Source of the DNA: an uncultured Aquimarina sp.
Lineage (GTDB): Bacteria; Bacteroidota; Bacteroidia; Flavobacteriales; Flavobacteriaceae
Reading direction: 5' to 3'
DNA length: 64,000 nt
Assembly (NCBI GenBank): GCA_947502885.1
Contig: CANNBP010000021.1
Location: forward strand, 1-64,000
This document shows positions 38,435 to 46,528 of this stretch, in pieces (positions within the stretch are counted from its first letter, which is position 1; each line of letters begins with the position of its first letter). The notes below the pieces were generated by a model. It was not told where the DNA came from. It saw only the letters and a program-made list of their open reading frames with translations, and did no database searches. A program made the position numbers and the translations under genes.

Positions 38435-38607
38435 GCATAGAACAATGTGTGATCATAGCAGCTAAGTAATCAATCGATTGATTCTTGTATATTTGGTAAG
38501 GCGCAATCACTTGCAAAAAGTAAAGTTAGCAATCAATACGCAAGAAAATTCAAAAAGCAAGGTAACATTTTGCACAGCTAAGACACATATATTAAACGTT
38601 GCCACAC
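38435..38607 (+). repeat. attC-like site 11 (family C)
   Basis: R'' ATAGAAC matches its cassette start GTTCTAT. R' is GTTGCCACAC (38598). It belongs to the family with ATCATAGC...GGTAACATTTTGC...CGACACATATATTAAAC and carries TATATTTG at 38488. Confidence 0.82.
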
Positions 38608-38621
38608 ATTTAAGAAACTCA

Positions 38622-39170
38622 ATGGGAGGATTTACAAATCTGATTTATTTTAAAGAATATCTATCTGAGGAATCAACTAGTCGGATAAAAAAAACTCTTG
38701 AAACTTGTGGAGAATTTAAATTGAGTGTAGAAAGTGAATTGGATTACGACTTGGAAGTGGAATATAATGGAGAAAGTTATACTTTCCGAATTTATTACTC
38801 AGACGCTAAAAATGATGAAGATTTTGATACAGAAACAAAAACTGAATTTATAAAAAAAGTTGGATATGTTCCAAAATGTTATATTGGATTTATGGCTTGG
38901 ACGAACTTAAAATACGGACATAAATTCATTGCGGAATTAATGTCAAAAATATTAGAAATAGAAAACGGATTAGTTGAATTTTCAGCAGCAATTAACCCTG
39001 ATTTAAGCGAAGACAAAGAAAAAATAAGGAAATTTGTTACTCAAGTTGGTGGAAAAATAACGGAATTGGAATATGAAACTGAAAATGACGAAATTTGGTT
39101 CACGCATCTAGCCGATAAAGAGTTTTTAACTAATTGGATTAGGCATAAACAATTTTATCTACCTAAATGA
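38622..39170 (+). CDS. Hypothetical soluble protein (cassette gene)
   Basis: The 182-residue acidic protein is not recognised. It begins MGGFTNLIYFKEYL and has an aromatic C-terminus (IWFTHLADKEFLTNWI). A longer frame from 38478 would start in the attC-like site and is rejected. Its stop overlaps the next ATG (ATGA at 39167), so the two are coupled and belong to one cassette. Confidence 0.7.
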   Translation: MGGFTNLIYFKEYLSEESTSRIKKTLETCGEFKLSVESELDYDLEVEYNGESYTFRIYYSDAKNDEDFDTETKTEFIKKVGYVPKCYIGFMAWTNLKYGHKFIAELMSKILEIENGLVEFSAAINPDLSEDKEKIRKFVTQVGGKITELEYETENDEIWFTHLADKEFLTNWIRHKQFYLPK

Positions 39171-39439
39171 AAAAAGGAATACTAAAAACTTTAATGCTTT
39201 ATGGAATAGGATTCGGTATAGCGGGAATCATTTCTTTGACAGTAAAGCATACATATATTCATGGTCCAGGATTACATCATTTTATAATGTTTTTGACATT
39301 TGTCATTGGAGTAATCTGGACTTTTGTTTGTTTATTTTTACTCCTTCGTAAACCAAATGAAACTCTGAAGGGAATCGCAATAACGAATGCAATAATTATA
39401 TCGAGTATAATGATTTTCCTATTCTTCATAATAAGATAA
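39167..39439 (+). CDS. Small membrane protein (cassette gene)
   Basis: The 90-residue protein has three hydrophobic segments (LMLYGIGFGIAGIISL, FIMFLTFVIGVIWTFVCLFLLL and AIIISSIMIFLFFII). It overlaps the preceding gene by ATGA. No family is recognised. The cassette closes GTGTGGTAAC, near-complementary to its start GTTGCCACAC. Confidence 0.7.
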   Translation: MKKGILKTLMLYGIGFGIAGIISLTVKHTYIHGPGLHHFIMFLTFVIGVIWTFVCLFLLLRKPNETLKGIAITNAIIISSIMIFLFFIIR

Positions 39440-39447
39440 AATATAAC

Positions 39448-39624
39448 GTGTGGTAACATTATATATAAAATCAGAGCAAAGTTTGGTGCCAATCGAAAGG
39501 TCATTTCCTTTTTGCAATGGCGCTAAGTTTTTATAAATTAAACAAGAAATAAAAATGCGCAGATAGATTAATTGGTTCAGGTGTGTTTGCCTTGCTTCAA
39601 TTCATATATTTGGCGTTGTGTGTC
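39448..39624 (+). repeat. attC-like site 12 (same family as site 9)
   Basis: R'' GTGTGGTAAC matches the start of its cassette with one mismatch. R' is GTTGTGTGTC (39615). It shares most of its body with site 9, including TATATTTG at 39605, but keeps an intact right box. Confidence 0.8.
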
Positions 39625-39656
39625 ATTCCATCAACCCCTTATAGTTGAAAATAAAT

Positions 39657-40193
39657 ATGTCCAAATTAGTAGAATATAGAGAGATTTTGAACTTAACTCA
39701 AGAAGAACTTTCAAAGAAGTCAGGAATCTCTGTAAGAACCATTCAGAGGATAGAATCAGGAATAGACCCTAAAGGTTTTACTTTGAAGTCGTTGGCGAAA
39801 GCCTTGGATGTAAATCAAAATGACCTTATTAATAAAAATAACCTAAGTAGTGAATCCAATTCTAACATAGTAAATTTAATTAATCTTTCTTCTTTGATTG
39901 TTGTCTTTATACCTGTTGCGAGTTTTGTTTTGCCTCTAATAATTACTCTTATTAAAAAGCAATTAAATTCTTTAACTAAACAGATTATAACAATTCAAAT
40001 ACTATGGGCTGCAATAATGATTACAGTATATTTAATTGGAAGCATATTTTTTGTTGGAGAATTAGGGCGTGATATTGGAATGCTATTAATCTTACTGCTA
40101 ATACTTGCAAATACTTTTGTTATTCTCAGAAATAGTATAGAGCTAAATAAAAAAGATAAACTTTATTTTAAATTAAATTTTAGTGTCATTTAG
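39657..40193 (+). CDS. XRE-type regulator with membrane domain (cassette gene)
   Basis: The 178-residue protein has an HTH_3 domain at its N-terminus (NLTQEELSKKSGISVRTIQRIESG) and four membrane helices in the C-terminal half, similar to DUF4870-like tails. It may sense membrane state. The ATG at 39657 is used rather than TTG at 39645. It lies 118 bases before the serine hydrolase gene of the same cassette. Confidence 0.85.
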   Translation: MSKLVEYREILNLTQEELSKKSGISVRTIQRIESGIDPKGFTLKSLAKALDVNQNDLINKNNLSSESNSNIVNLINLSSLIVVFIPVASFVLPLIITLIKKQLNSLTKQIITIQILWAAIMITVYLIGSIFFVGELGRDIGMLLILLLILANTFVILRNSIELNKKDKLYFKLNFSVI

Positions 40194-40311
40194 TTTTTTT
40201 CAAAGTATTAGTGGCAGTTGACGTATCTTTGGCGTGCTTTTGGCGTGGTCTTTTTTTTCTTCTCTTTTGTTAATTATTGACTTTTGAATCTCAATCTTAC
40301 AAAACAAAATA

Positions 40312-41997
40312 ATGATACAAATAAGAATATTTTTTTTAAGCCTTTTTATTGTTTTATTTCAGGTCTTCAATAGTTTTAGTCAAACTAGTCAAATTCAAAA
40401 AATAGATAGCCTATTTACTTCTTGGAATTCATCTAATCATTCGGGTGGCTCTGTATTAGTATCAAAGGATGGGAAAACTATTTTTTCTAAACCCTACGGT
40501 TTAGCTAGTATAGAATACAACACTCCAAACACAAACAACACCCTCTTTAATATTGGTTCTATATCAAAGCAATTTACAGCTATGGGTATCGTATTATTAG
40601 AAGAACAAAATAAACTTACTTTTGATGATGATATTAGAAAACACATTCCTGAATTACCTAATTTTGGTGAGACCATTACTATTCGCCACTTATTGCACCA
40701 TACAAGTGGATTAAGAGATTTACATGGCTTATTGGGATTAGCTGGTTGGAGAAGTGAAGATTTGGAAACAAACGATGATATTTATAGGGTTATTAAAAAC
40801 CAAAAAGAACTCAACTTTAAACCTAACGAAGAGTTTTTATACAGTAATACTGGATACATCCTTTTAGCAAAGATTATTGAAAATGTTGATAAATTAGACT
40901 TCAATCAATGGATGAAGCAACATGTTTTTGAACCTTTAGGAATGAAAAACACCTATGTCGAGAGGCAACATGATAGAATTGTTCCAAATAATGCTACCTC
41001 ATACTATTGGCAAAAAGAGTTTAAACGAGCTGTCGAATATTGGGGGTACTTTGGTTCTGGAAACATGCACTCTACAATTGAGGATATGAACATTTGGTTA
41101 CAAAATTTTAGTAAACCTCAGAATAATTGGGAGTCAGCATTTAACAAAATGCTGTCAACAACAACACTTAACAATGGTTTTAAAACCAATTATGGTTTCG
41201 GGATTCGTATTGAAGATTATTCTGGAGAGAGGGTAATTCAACATGGAGGATCTGTTGGCGGTTTTAGGGCAATAACAAGAACTTTTCCTGAAAAACGACT
41301 CAATATTGTAATTCTAACTAATTATTCAAGAAGCAGTATAGGATCTATAGCTAATAAGATTTCTGATATCATGTTGGATAAAAGGAAAGATACACTTACA
41401 AAAAAAAAGAGAACTAAAGTTACTGAGACCTCTGCTGAATTTGTCAAGTTGTCAAACGATATACTTAAGAAGTTTGAAGGTGTTTACTGGAGTGATGAAG
41501 AGAAAATAGGACGAAAGGTTTATGTAAAAAATGACACCCTACGATATTCAAGCTCAGAAATTAACGAATGGCCTTTAGTACCTATAGGAAAGAATACTTT
41601 TAGAATGATAAATTCTACCATAAGATCACCTACTGTGAAATTTAATAGTATCGCACATAAAATGATTATTTGGACTGACAATAATTTACCAGGAATCTTT
41701 ACCTTTCTCCAAACGAACTTAGACAAAAACACAAATGATTTCAATATACTTATTGGGAATTATTATAGCCCAGAACTAAAAACTATGTATTCGATTTCTA
41801 TTGATAACAAATCTAATATCTATCTCGAACATGCAAGGCATGGAAAAATAAAACTAGAGCAGCTATACAATAATATTTTTTCTGGTAATTGGCCTGTAGA
41901 TATAGTTGAAATAAAAAAGAATGATGAAGGAAAAGTTTTGGGTTTAAGAATGTCAAATGGTCGCACTCGAAATGTATGGTTTAAAAAAGTCATTTGA
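40312..41997 (+). CDS. Class C beta-lactamase-like serine hydrolase (cassette gene)
   Basis: The 561-residue exported enzyme has a signal peptide (IFFLSLFIVLFQVFNSFSQ), the SxxK motif in GSISKQF, the tyrosine motif YSNTGY, and the HGG triad region in VIQHGGSVGGF. A C-terminal beta-rich extension of about 200 residues follows. The family includes peptidases and esterases; antibiotic hydrolysis is not implied. It is the longest cassette gene, sharing a cassette with the XRE gene. The right attC half is almost lost after it. Confidence 0.9.
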   Translation: MIQIRIFFLSLFIVLFQVFNSFSQTSQIQKIDSLFTSWNSSNHSGGSVLVSKDGKTIFSKPYGLASIEYNTPNTNNTLFNIGSISKQFTAMGIVLLEEQNKLTFDDDIRKHIPELPNFGETITIRHLLHHTSGLRDLHGLLGLAGWRSEDLETNDDIYRVIKNQKELNFKPNEEFLYSNTGYILLAKIIENVDKLDFNQWMKQHVFEPLGMKNTYVERQHDRIVPNNATSYYWQKEFKRAVEYWGYFGSGNMHSTIEDMNIWLQNFSKPQNNWESAFNKMLSTTTLNNGFKTNYGFGIRIEDYSGERVIQHGGSVGGFRAITRTFPEKRLNIVILTNYSRSSIGSIANKISDIMLDKRKDTLTKKKRTKVTETSAEFVKLSNDILKKFEGVYWSDEEKIGRKVYVKNDTLRYSSSEINEWPLVPIGKNTFRMINSTIRSPTVKFNSIAHKMIIWTDNNLPGIFTFLQTNLDKNTNDFNILIGNYYSPELKTMYSISIDNKSNIYLEHARHGKIKLEQLYNNIFSGNWPVDIVEIKKNDEGKVLGLRMSNGRTRNVWFKKVI

Positions 41998-42008
41998 TTT
42001 TAAAAAGT

Positions 42009-42029
42009 ACGTCACACAAGACCGTTGGC
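42009..42029 (+). repeat. attC-like site 13, internal deletion remnant
   Basis: The sequence GTCACACAAG resembles R'' for the cassette start GTTGTGTGTC, and is followed at once by ACCGTTGGC (R'). The whole stem centre is missing, so this is a collapsed site. Confidence 0.55.
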
Positions 42030-42039
42030 AACAAATAAA

Positions 42040-42750
42040 ATGAATCTGTTTAAAATAATTAATAAAAATGCTTTTCCAAAATTGGAAGAAGTTAGCGCAT
42101 CTAAACGGATTGAAATATTTAATGATATTGTAACTCCAACTCTAAACAATATTGGGTTAGAAAAATGGGATGGAAAATACACTTGGAATAATGACTTTAA
42201 TGACAACGGAATTAAGCACGTTGTTCGCTACCAAGTTTTTAAAAGTTTTAATGGTTCTTTCTCTTATGGGAATTGTTTTTCATTTATTCCAACAACTTCG
42301 AATAATGGAAAAAAACTAACTAATCATAAAACTGACAAATCAACAACACTTCATCTATGGGAAAGGTTAGATGGTTAGAAAAAGTCTTTTGAAGGGAGTC
42401 AAAGAGAAAATCCATATGACAAAATATCTCATTGGAATGAAAAAGACTTTCTAAAAACTTTAGATTTAGTAATTAAAAAATACCCTAAAAAATTAGCAAA
42501 TTGGTTCGATAAACATAATACTATTGAACAAAATATCCTTACTGCAAAAAAACAGATAGAATTGGGTAATTCATATGATTTCAACTCACCGAGTCAACAA
42601 TACATCTTAGCTTTTTTATATGCATATAACGGTGATATTGATACTGCTAATAATTATATACAAAATTATTACAATCCAATTATTGAGAGAAACTCAATAT
42701 ACAAAAATGAGAAAGAATTAGTATTAGAAAGAATAAAAATGAGCTTTTAA
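42040..42750 (+). pseudogene. Cassette gene broken by an in-frame TAG
   Basis: A single frame runs from 42040 to 42750 but holds one TAG at 42376-42378. The first part encodes 112 residues (MNLFKIINKNAFPK to LWERLDG) and the second part continues without other stops (SQRENPYDKISHWNEKDF to LERIKMSF). The family is not recognised. The break is a clean point change, so the gene was recently intact or the fragments may still be expressed separately. Confidence 0.7.
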
Positions 42751-42754
42751 ACTG

Positions 42755-42772
42755 GATTGACAAACACCATCT
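42755..42772 (+). repeat. Degenerate R''-like end after the broken cassette
   Basis: GATTGACAAACACC resembles R'' TTGCCAACACC expected for the cassette start GTTGGCAAC. No right half follows; the first array block ends here. Confidence 0.4.
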
Positions 42773-43025
42773 TGATCGTCCACATTTCTCCAAAAAAACT
42801 CAATTCGGCACCAAATAATAAATCCCCGGTCAAACCTTTTCTGCACTTAATTATTACGGCTACCTTTAGTATAAGTTAACGTAGCTCTTGTATCCTACAA
42901 GCTTCTAGATAAAAAGAGTTTTATGCTATTGTCAAAATTCGATGACTAAATTATTGCAAGTGAAACCCTAATGTTTTCATTACAAACGTATCCCAGATGA
43001 AGGCATTGTTTTAAAAAGTAATATC

Positions 43026-44483
43026 ATGAAAAAAGTAGCACTACCCTTTTTGATCGTACTAAATATTTATTTGTTACAAGCACAATCTAATACTGCCGAG
43101 GTGCATCAAATCGGCAATGATAATAGCACTACAATTAAGCAAACAGGTCAGGCAAATACATTGACTATTCATCAATCTGGAGATGAAAATACCGCGCAGG
43201 TTTTTCAGAATCATACACATCAAGAAGTATATCAGCAACAAACAGGGGATGCGAACACTAGTATTGCAGTTCAGGGTACAGAAGAGGTCGAACCTGATAC
43301 TAATTATGGGTATAATAAAATCCAACAAGAACAAAATGGATTAGAAAACACTGCCAGGGCAACCCAGATTTACGGAAATTACAATACTATAAAACAAGTA
43401 CAAAACCAAAACTTAAATACCGGTTCCGCAACTATTGCTTACGGAAACCAAAATAGTATTACACAACTTTTATCCGCCGTGCAGGTTACTGCTACTGCAA
43501 CAATTCTAAACGGAAATCATAATAGTATTCATCAGGATTTATTTGATTATCGCACAACACCCAGTACAAATTATGCGATCACTACTATTGATGAAGCCAA
43601 CAATACTACGGTAAATCAATATCAGGCAGGAGATAATCATATGGGCACTATTACTATAAATAATAGTAATGATAACTACGTTGGGCAATATCAAGATGAT
43701 TCGAACAATACGAATACTGTTACGATAACCAACAGTAATAACAATAGTATAGGACAACTCACCAATGGTGATTTTAATATCGTATCTATAACAATAACTA
43801 ATGCAGATCAGAATAACATCACTCAAAATCATATGGATGGGGTGAGTACCAGTAATAGCAGTGTTACTGTTACACATGCAGAAGAAAATTACATCTCTCA
43901 GGATCATTTTGGAGGTGCTAACAACAAAAACGAAATAGATATACAAATAGGAGATCGTAATCGAACTATTCAAAGTGCCATATTTTCTCAACACGATACT
44001 TCTATAATAAAGCTAAGTCATAGTAGTGATAATTCATTTTATCAATATAAAACCCACGATTACAACCAGGCAGATATTAATGCGGGTTATGCCAATCATA
44101 ACACCATAACACAAGACCAGATAGGAAATCAAAATGAGGCAAAAGCAGTTTTATCTTATGCAGATCATAATACCATCGAACAAACACAACATGGTAACAC
44201 CAATCTCGCAAGTGCTAATCAAGAAGTAAGCGCTATTAATAAGGACAACAACAATAATACAATTATCCAAAAACAGCAGGGTGATCATAATAAAATTATC
44301 ACGACACAATCCGACGGTACTCTTAATACGATCACAAACGTACAGTTAGGAAACAACAATAGTATTAGTAATACTCAAAAAGGTGCTGATAATACGATGC
44401 AAATATCCCAAACAGGAGATTTCTTAAACATCACACTATCTCAGGCAGGAGTAGGAAACGCTGTTACTATTGATCAGAATTAA
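43026..44483 (+). CDS. Curlin-repeat secreted protein
   Basis: The 485-residue protein has a signal peptide (KVALPFLIVLNIYLLQAQ) followed by about 20 Asn/Gln-rich repeats of the curlin type (NxxxIxQxGxxN), such as VHQIGNDNSTTIKQTGQANTLTIHQ. Curlin repeats form surface amyloid fibres, so an adhesion or biofilm role is likely. It has its own 275-base upstream region and is not bounded by attC-like boxes. It interrupts the array. No CsgF/G-like partners are seen nearby. Confidence 0.88.
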   Translation: MKKVALPFLIVLNIYLLQAQSNTAEVHQIGNDNSTTIKQTGQANTLTIHQSGDENTAQVFQNHTHQEVYQQQTGDANTSIAVQGTEEVEPDTNYGYNKIQQEQNGLENTARATQIYGNYNTIKQVQNQNLNTGSATIAYGNQNSITQLLSAVQVTATATILNGNHNSIHQDLFDYRTTPSTNYAITTIDEANNTTVNQYQAGDNHMGTITINNSNDNYVGQYQDDSNNTNTVTITNSNNNSIGQLTNGDFNIVSITITNADQNNITQNHMDGVSTSNSSVTVTHAEENYISQDHFGGANNKNEIDIQIGDRNRTIQSAIFSQHDTSIIKLSHSSDNSFYQYKTHDYNQADINAGYANHNTITQDQIGNQNEAKAVLSYADHNTIEQTQHGNTNLASANQEVSAINKDNNNNTIIQKQQGDHNKIITTQSDGTLNTITNVQLGNNNSISNTQKGADNTMQISQTGDFLNITLSQAGVGNAVTIDQN

Positions 44484-44600
44484 AATTAGCTGCATTACCA
44501 TAGTATTTCTTTCCTAAACACAGACCTTAGCTTAATATAATCAGTCTAAAACATAAAAAAGTTCTATTAGAATACGGTAACCTATTTTAATGCGTTGTAA

Positions 44601-44887
44601 AGAGCATCTTGCGTAAAATACTCTATAAAAATGTATTGGTCAGTATCTTGCACGAGATACTCAAAAAAAATGTGTATTGCACAGTATCTTGCACGAGATA
44701 CTCGATAAAAATGTATGTTGCGTAGCATCTTGCATGAGATGCTCAAAAAAAATGTGTGTTGAGCAGTATCTTGCATGAGATACTCGATAAAAATGTATGT
44801 TGAACAGTATCTTACACGAGATACTCAAAAAAAATGCGTATTGCCCAGCATCTTGTATGAGATACTCGATAAAAATGTGTGTTGAGG
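44601..44887. repeat. Seven tandem 41-bp hairpin repeats
   Basis: Units start at about 44601, 44642, 44683, 44724, 44765, 44806 and 44847, exactly 41 bases apart. Each holds an inverted repeat AGTATCT...AGATACT. Unit 4 changes both arms together (AGCATCT and AGATGCT), which supports a conserved hairpin. Spacers alternate between CAAAAAAAAT and CGATAAAAAT, giving an 82-base higher period. Confidence 0.85.
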
Positions 44888-44994
44888 AATATTATCCTTA
44901 TTGAGTTGCACTAAAAATTTTTAATTCCTCAAGAAACTAATAGATTTGTAGAAAAATATAATGGATATATGTGTACCGGTATACGTATACAATT

Positions 44995-45002
44995 GTTGCA
45001 GC
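44995..45002 (+). repeat. attC-like right half before the second array block
   Basis: GTTGCAGC is a right box with a palindromic GTATACGTATAC just before it. The left half is missing or replaced. The array resumes here. Confidence 0.5.
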
Positions 45003-45006
45003 ACAT

Positions 45007-45639
45007 ATGAGGACCCTAATGTTACTTTTTTTCTTTACTTTAATTTCTTGTTCTTCTACAGAAAAAATTTCTGGTTTTTATCAGCATTATTATAATGACG
45101 ATGGATTTTATAATAAAATCACAATCGAACTAAAACAAAATGGAGAATTTAATTATAGAGAATTTAATGAACAGATTTGTTATGAAACAACTCGAATATC
45201 TAGAGGTAATTGGAAAGAAGAAAATGGTGTAATTGAATTAATTGCAAGTGATAATATCAAACCAAAAATCGATTACAGAATTAATCCTAAACTAAAAGAT
45301 ACTTTAGCAATTAGAGTTTTAGACAAAAATGGAAATAGTTTTTCTGATTCGTTTAGATTTTATGAAGAGAATGAAGGTTGGATATATCCAAATTCAATAG
45401 ATTCAACCTTGAAAATTCCGTTGGAAAAAAGAGTTAAAAAAATTGTTTTTCAAGGTAAACTAGTTGTTGAAGTGAAAGAAAATTATAACGAAATATTAAT
45501 AACAAATGCACCTAAGGGTACAATTTACGATTTTAGTACTTTAAAACTATTAAAAAAAAGAAACAGGTTAATCTCAACTGAAAAAATTTCCGGACCAAAA
45601 GGAAAAAATGTGAAGGGTATATTTAAAAAAATAAAATGA
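45007..45639 (+). CDS. Lipoprotein (cassette gene)
   Basis: The 210-residue product has a lipoprotein signal (LMLLFFFTLISCSSTEK, Cys about 16) and a beta-rich lipocalin-like body (SGFYQHYYNDDGFYNKITIELKQNGEF). It is likely membrane anchored. The ATG at 45007 lies 11 bases from the cut point in the right box; a longer frame from 44971 runs back through the box. Function is unknown. Confidence 0.75.
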   Translation: MRTLMLLFFFTLISCSSTEKISGFYQHYYNDDGFYNKITIELKQNGEFNYREFNEQICYETTRISRGNWKEENGVIELIASDNIKPKIDYRINPKLKDTLAIRVLDKNGNSFSDSFRFYEENEGWIYPNSIDSTLKIPLEKRVKKIVFQGKLVVEVKENYNEILITNAPKGTIYDFSTLKLLKKRNRLISTEKISGPKGKNVKGIFKKIK

Positions 45640-45643
45640 ATAC

Positions 45644-45780
45644 GTGCCACAACACGGTGTATAAGTAATAGCGGTTAAGGTGATAAAACAAAAATCAATA
45701 TATAAAACAAAGGTCAGTGCAAAATCGAAAGGTTCGTGAGTAGAAATCCGCTACTACCCATACACAAACCGTTGTAAATA
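45644..45780 (+). repeat. attC-like site 15
   Basis: R'' ends GTGCCACAAC. R' is GTTGTAAATA (45771). The arms ACGGTGTATAAG and ATACACAAACC pair partly. Confidence 0.72.
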
Positions 45781-45783
45781 ATT

Positions 45784-46329
45784 ATGAAAGTACTTTTCTT
45801 AACTTTTTCTTGTTTTTTTATTTTTTCATTTTCTGATATCCAAAATGAAAAAATAATTTACGAAAACTATCGCCAAGCAATTGATAGTTATGGAAGTACA
45901 TTTCCTTACTATTTAGTTATCAATATAACTGACTTAAATACAGGAAATAGCAAAGAAGTTTGTTTAGAAAGTGGAGAACTTGTTTATGCTCTAACAAATG
46001 AATGGAATATTAATATTGAAAAGGATTACAAAACAGCAAAAAAGATTAAGCGGAGAAAAAATCGGGAGTTTAAAATAAAAACAAAAAATATCCTGAATAG
46101 GTTAAACAGAATTTCATATTCAAATACAGAGTTAATAGAGTATTCTAAAATGGTTAATATTGATTCTATTTCAAAAAACATTCTAAATTCCGATAAGTGG
46201 AGTTTTTATCATAATTCTGAAAAAGAACAAATTATGATGGCTCACCTTTTATTTAATAATGGAATTTTAACTGGAACTAATGATTGTTTTGGAGGAGAAG
46301 AGTTAACATATGTAAATTGGAAAGATTAA
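45784..46329 (+). CDS. Secreted hypothetical protein (cassette gene)
   Basis: The 181-residue product starts with a signal-like segment (VLFLTFSCFFIFSFSDIQ) and has an unrecognised basic-helical middle and acidic tail. It is likely exported. Its ATG lies four bases after the ten-base cassette start. The cassette ends TATTTACAAC, exactly complementary to GTTGTAAATA, one of the cleanest matches in the array. Confidence 0.75.
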   Translation: MKVLFLTFSCFFIFSFSDIQNEKIIYENYRQAIDSYGSTFPYYLVINITDLNTGNSKEVCLESGELVYALTNEWNINIEKDYKTAKKIKRRKNREFKIKTKNILNRLNRISYSNTELIEYSKMVNIDSISKNILNSDKWSFYHNSEKEQIMMAHLLFNNGILTGTNDCFGGEELTYVNWKD

Positions 46330-46332
46330 AAC

Positions 46333-46507
46333 TATTTACAACACCAAGTATGATGTCATAGCATTGAAGTGATAACCCAAAGGTTCTTGTATATTTGATA
46401 TGGCGTAAAGATTTTATGATGAAAAAGTTATAAAATCAACGCAGAAAATATCCATAGCTTGGTAACATTTTGCTCTGCCACGACACATATATTAAACGTT
46501 GTGGTGC
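46333..46507 (+). repeat. attC-like site 16 (family C)
   Basis: R'' TATTTACAAC is the exact ten-base complement of its cassette start. R' is GTTGTGGTGC (46498). The body is of family C, with TATATTTG at 46390. Confidence 0.85.
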
Positions 46508-46528
46508 ATTTAAAACCAACATCGAGAA

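Noticed and set aside
38478..38621. Long start for the cassette gene at 38622
   Set aside because: The extension is translated attC-like sequence including the right box, so it is not part of the gene.
40194..40311. A further attC-like site between the XRE and serine hydrolase genes
   Set aside because: No AAC or GTT boxes and no inverted repeat; the two genes appear to share one cassette.
43539..43994. Minus-strand ORF of 151 residues within the curlin gene
   Set aside because: The coding signal and repeat pattern belong to the plus-strand curlin frame; this is a shadow of the Asn/Gln-rich repeats.
44582..44776. A minus-strand ORF of 64 residues with repeated segments
   Set aside because: It lies on the 41-base hairpin repeats; 41 is not a multiple of three, so the apparent protein repeats are frame-shifted reads of the DNA repeat.
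44601..44887. CRISPR array
   Set aside because: Units are contiguous 41-base tandem repeats with no unique spacers of constant size, and no cas genes are near.
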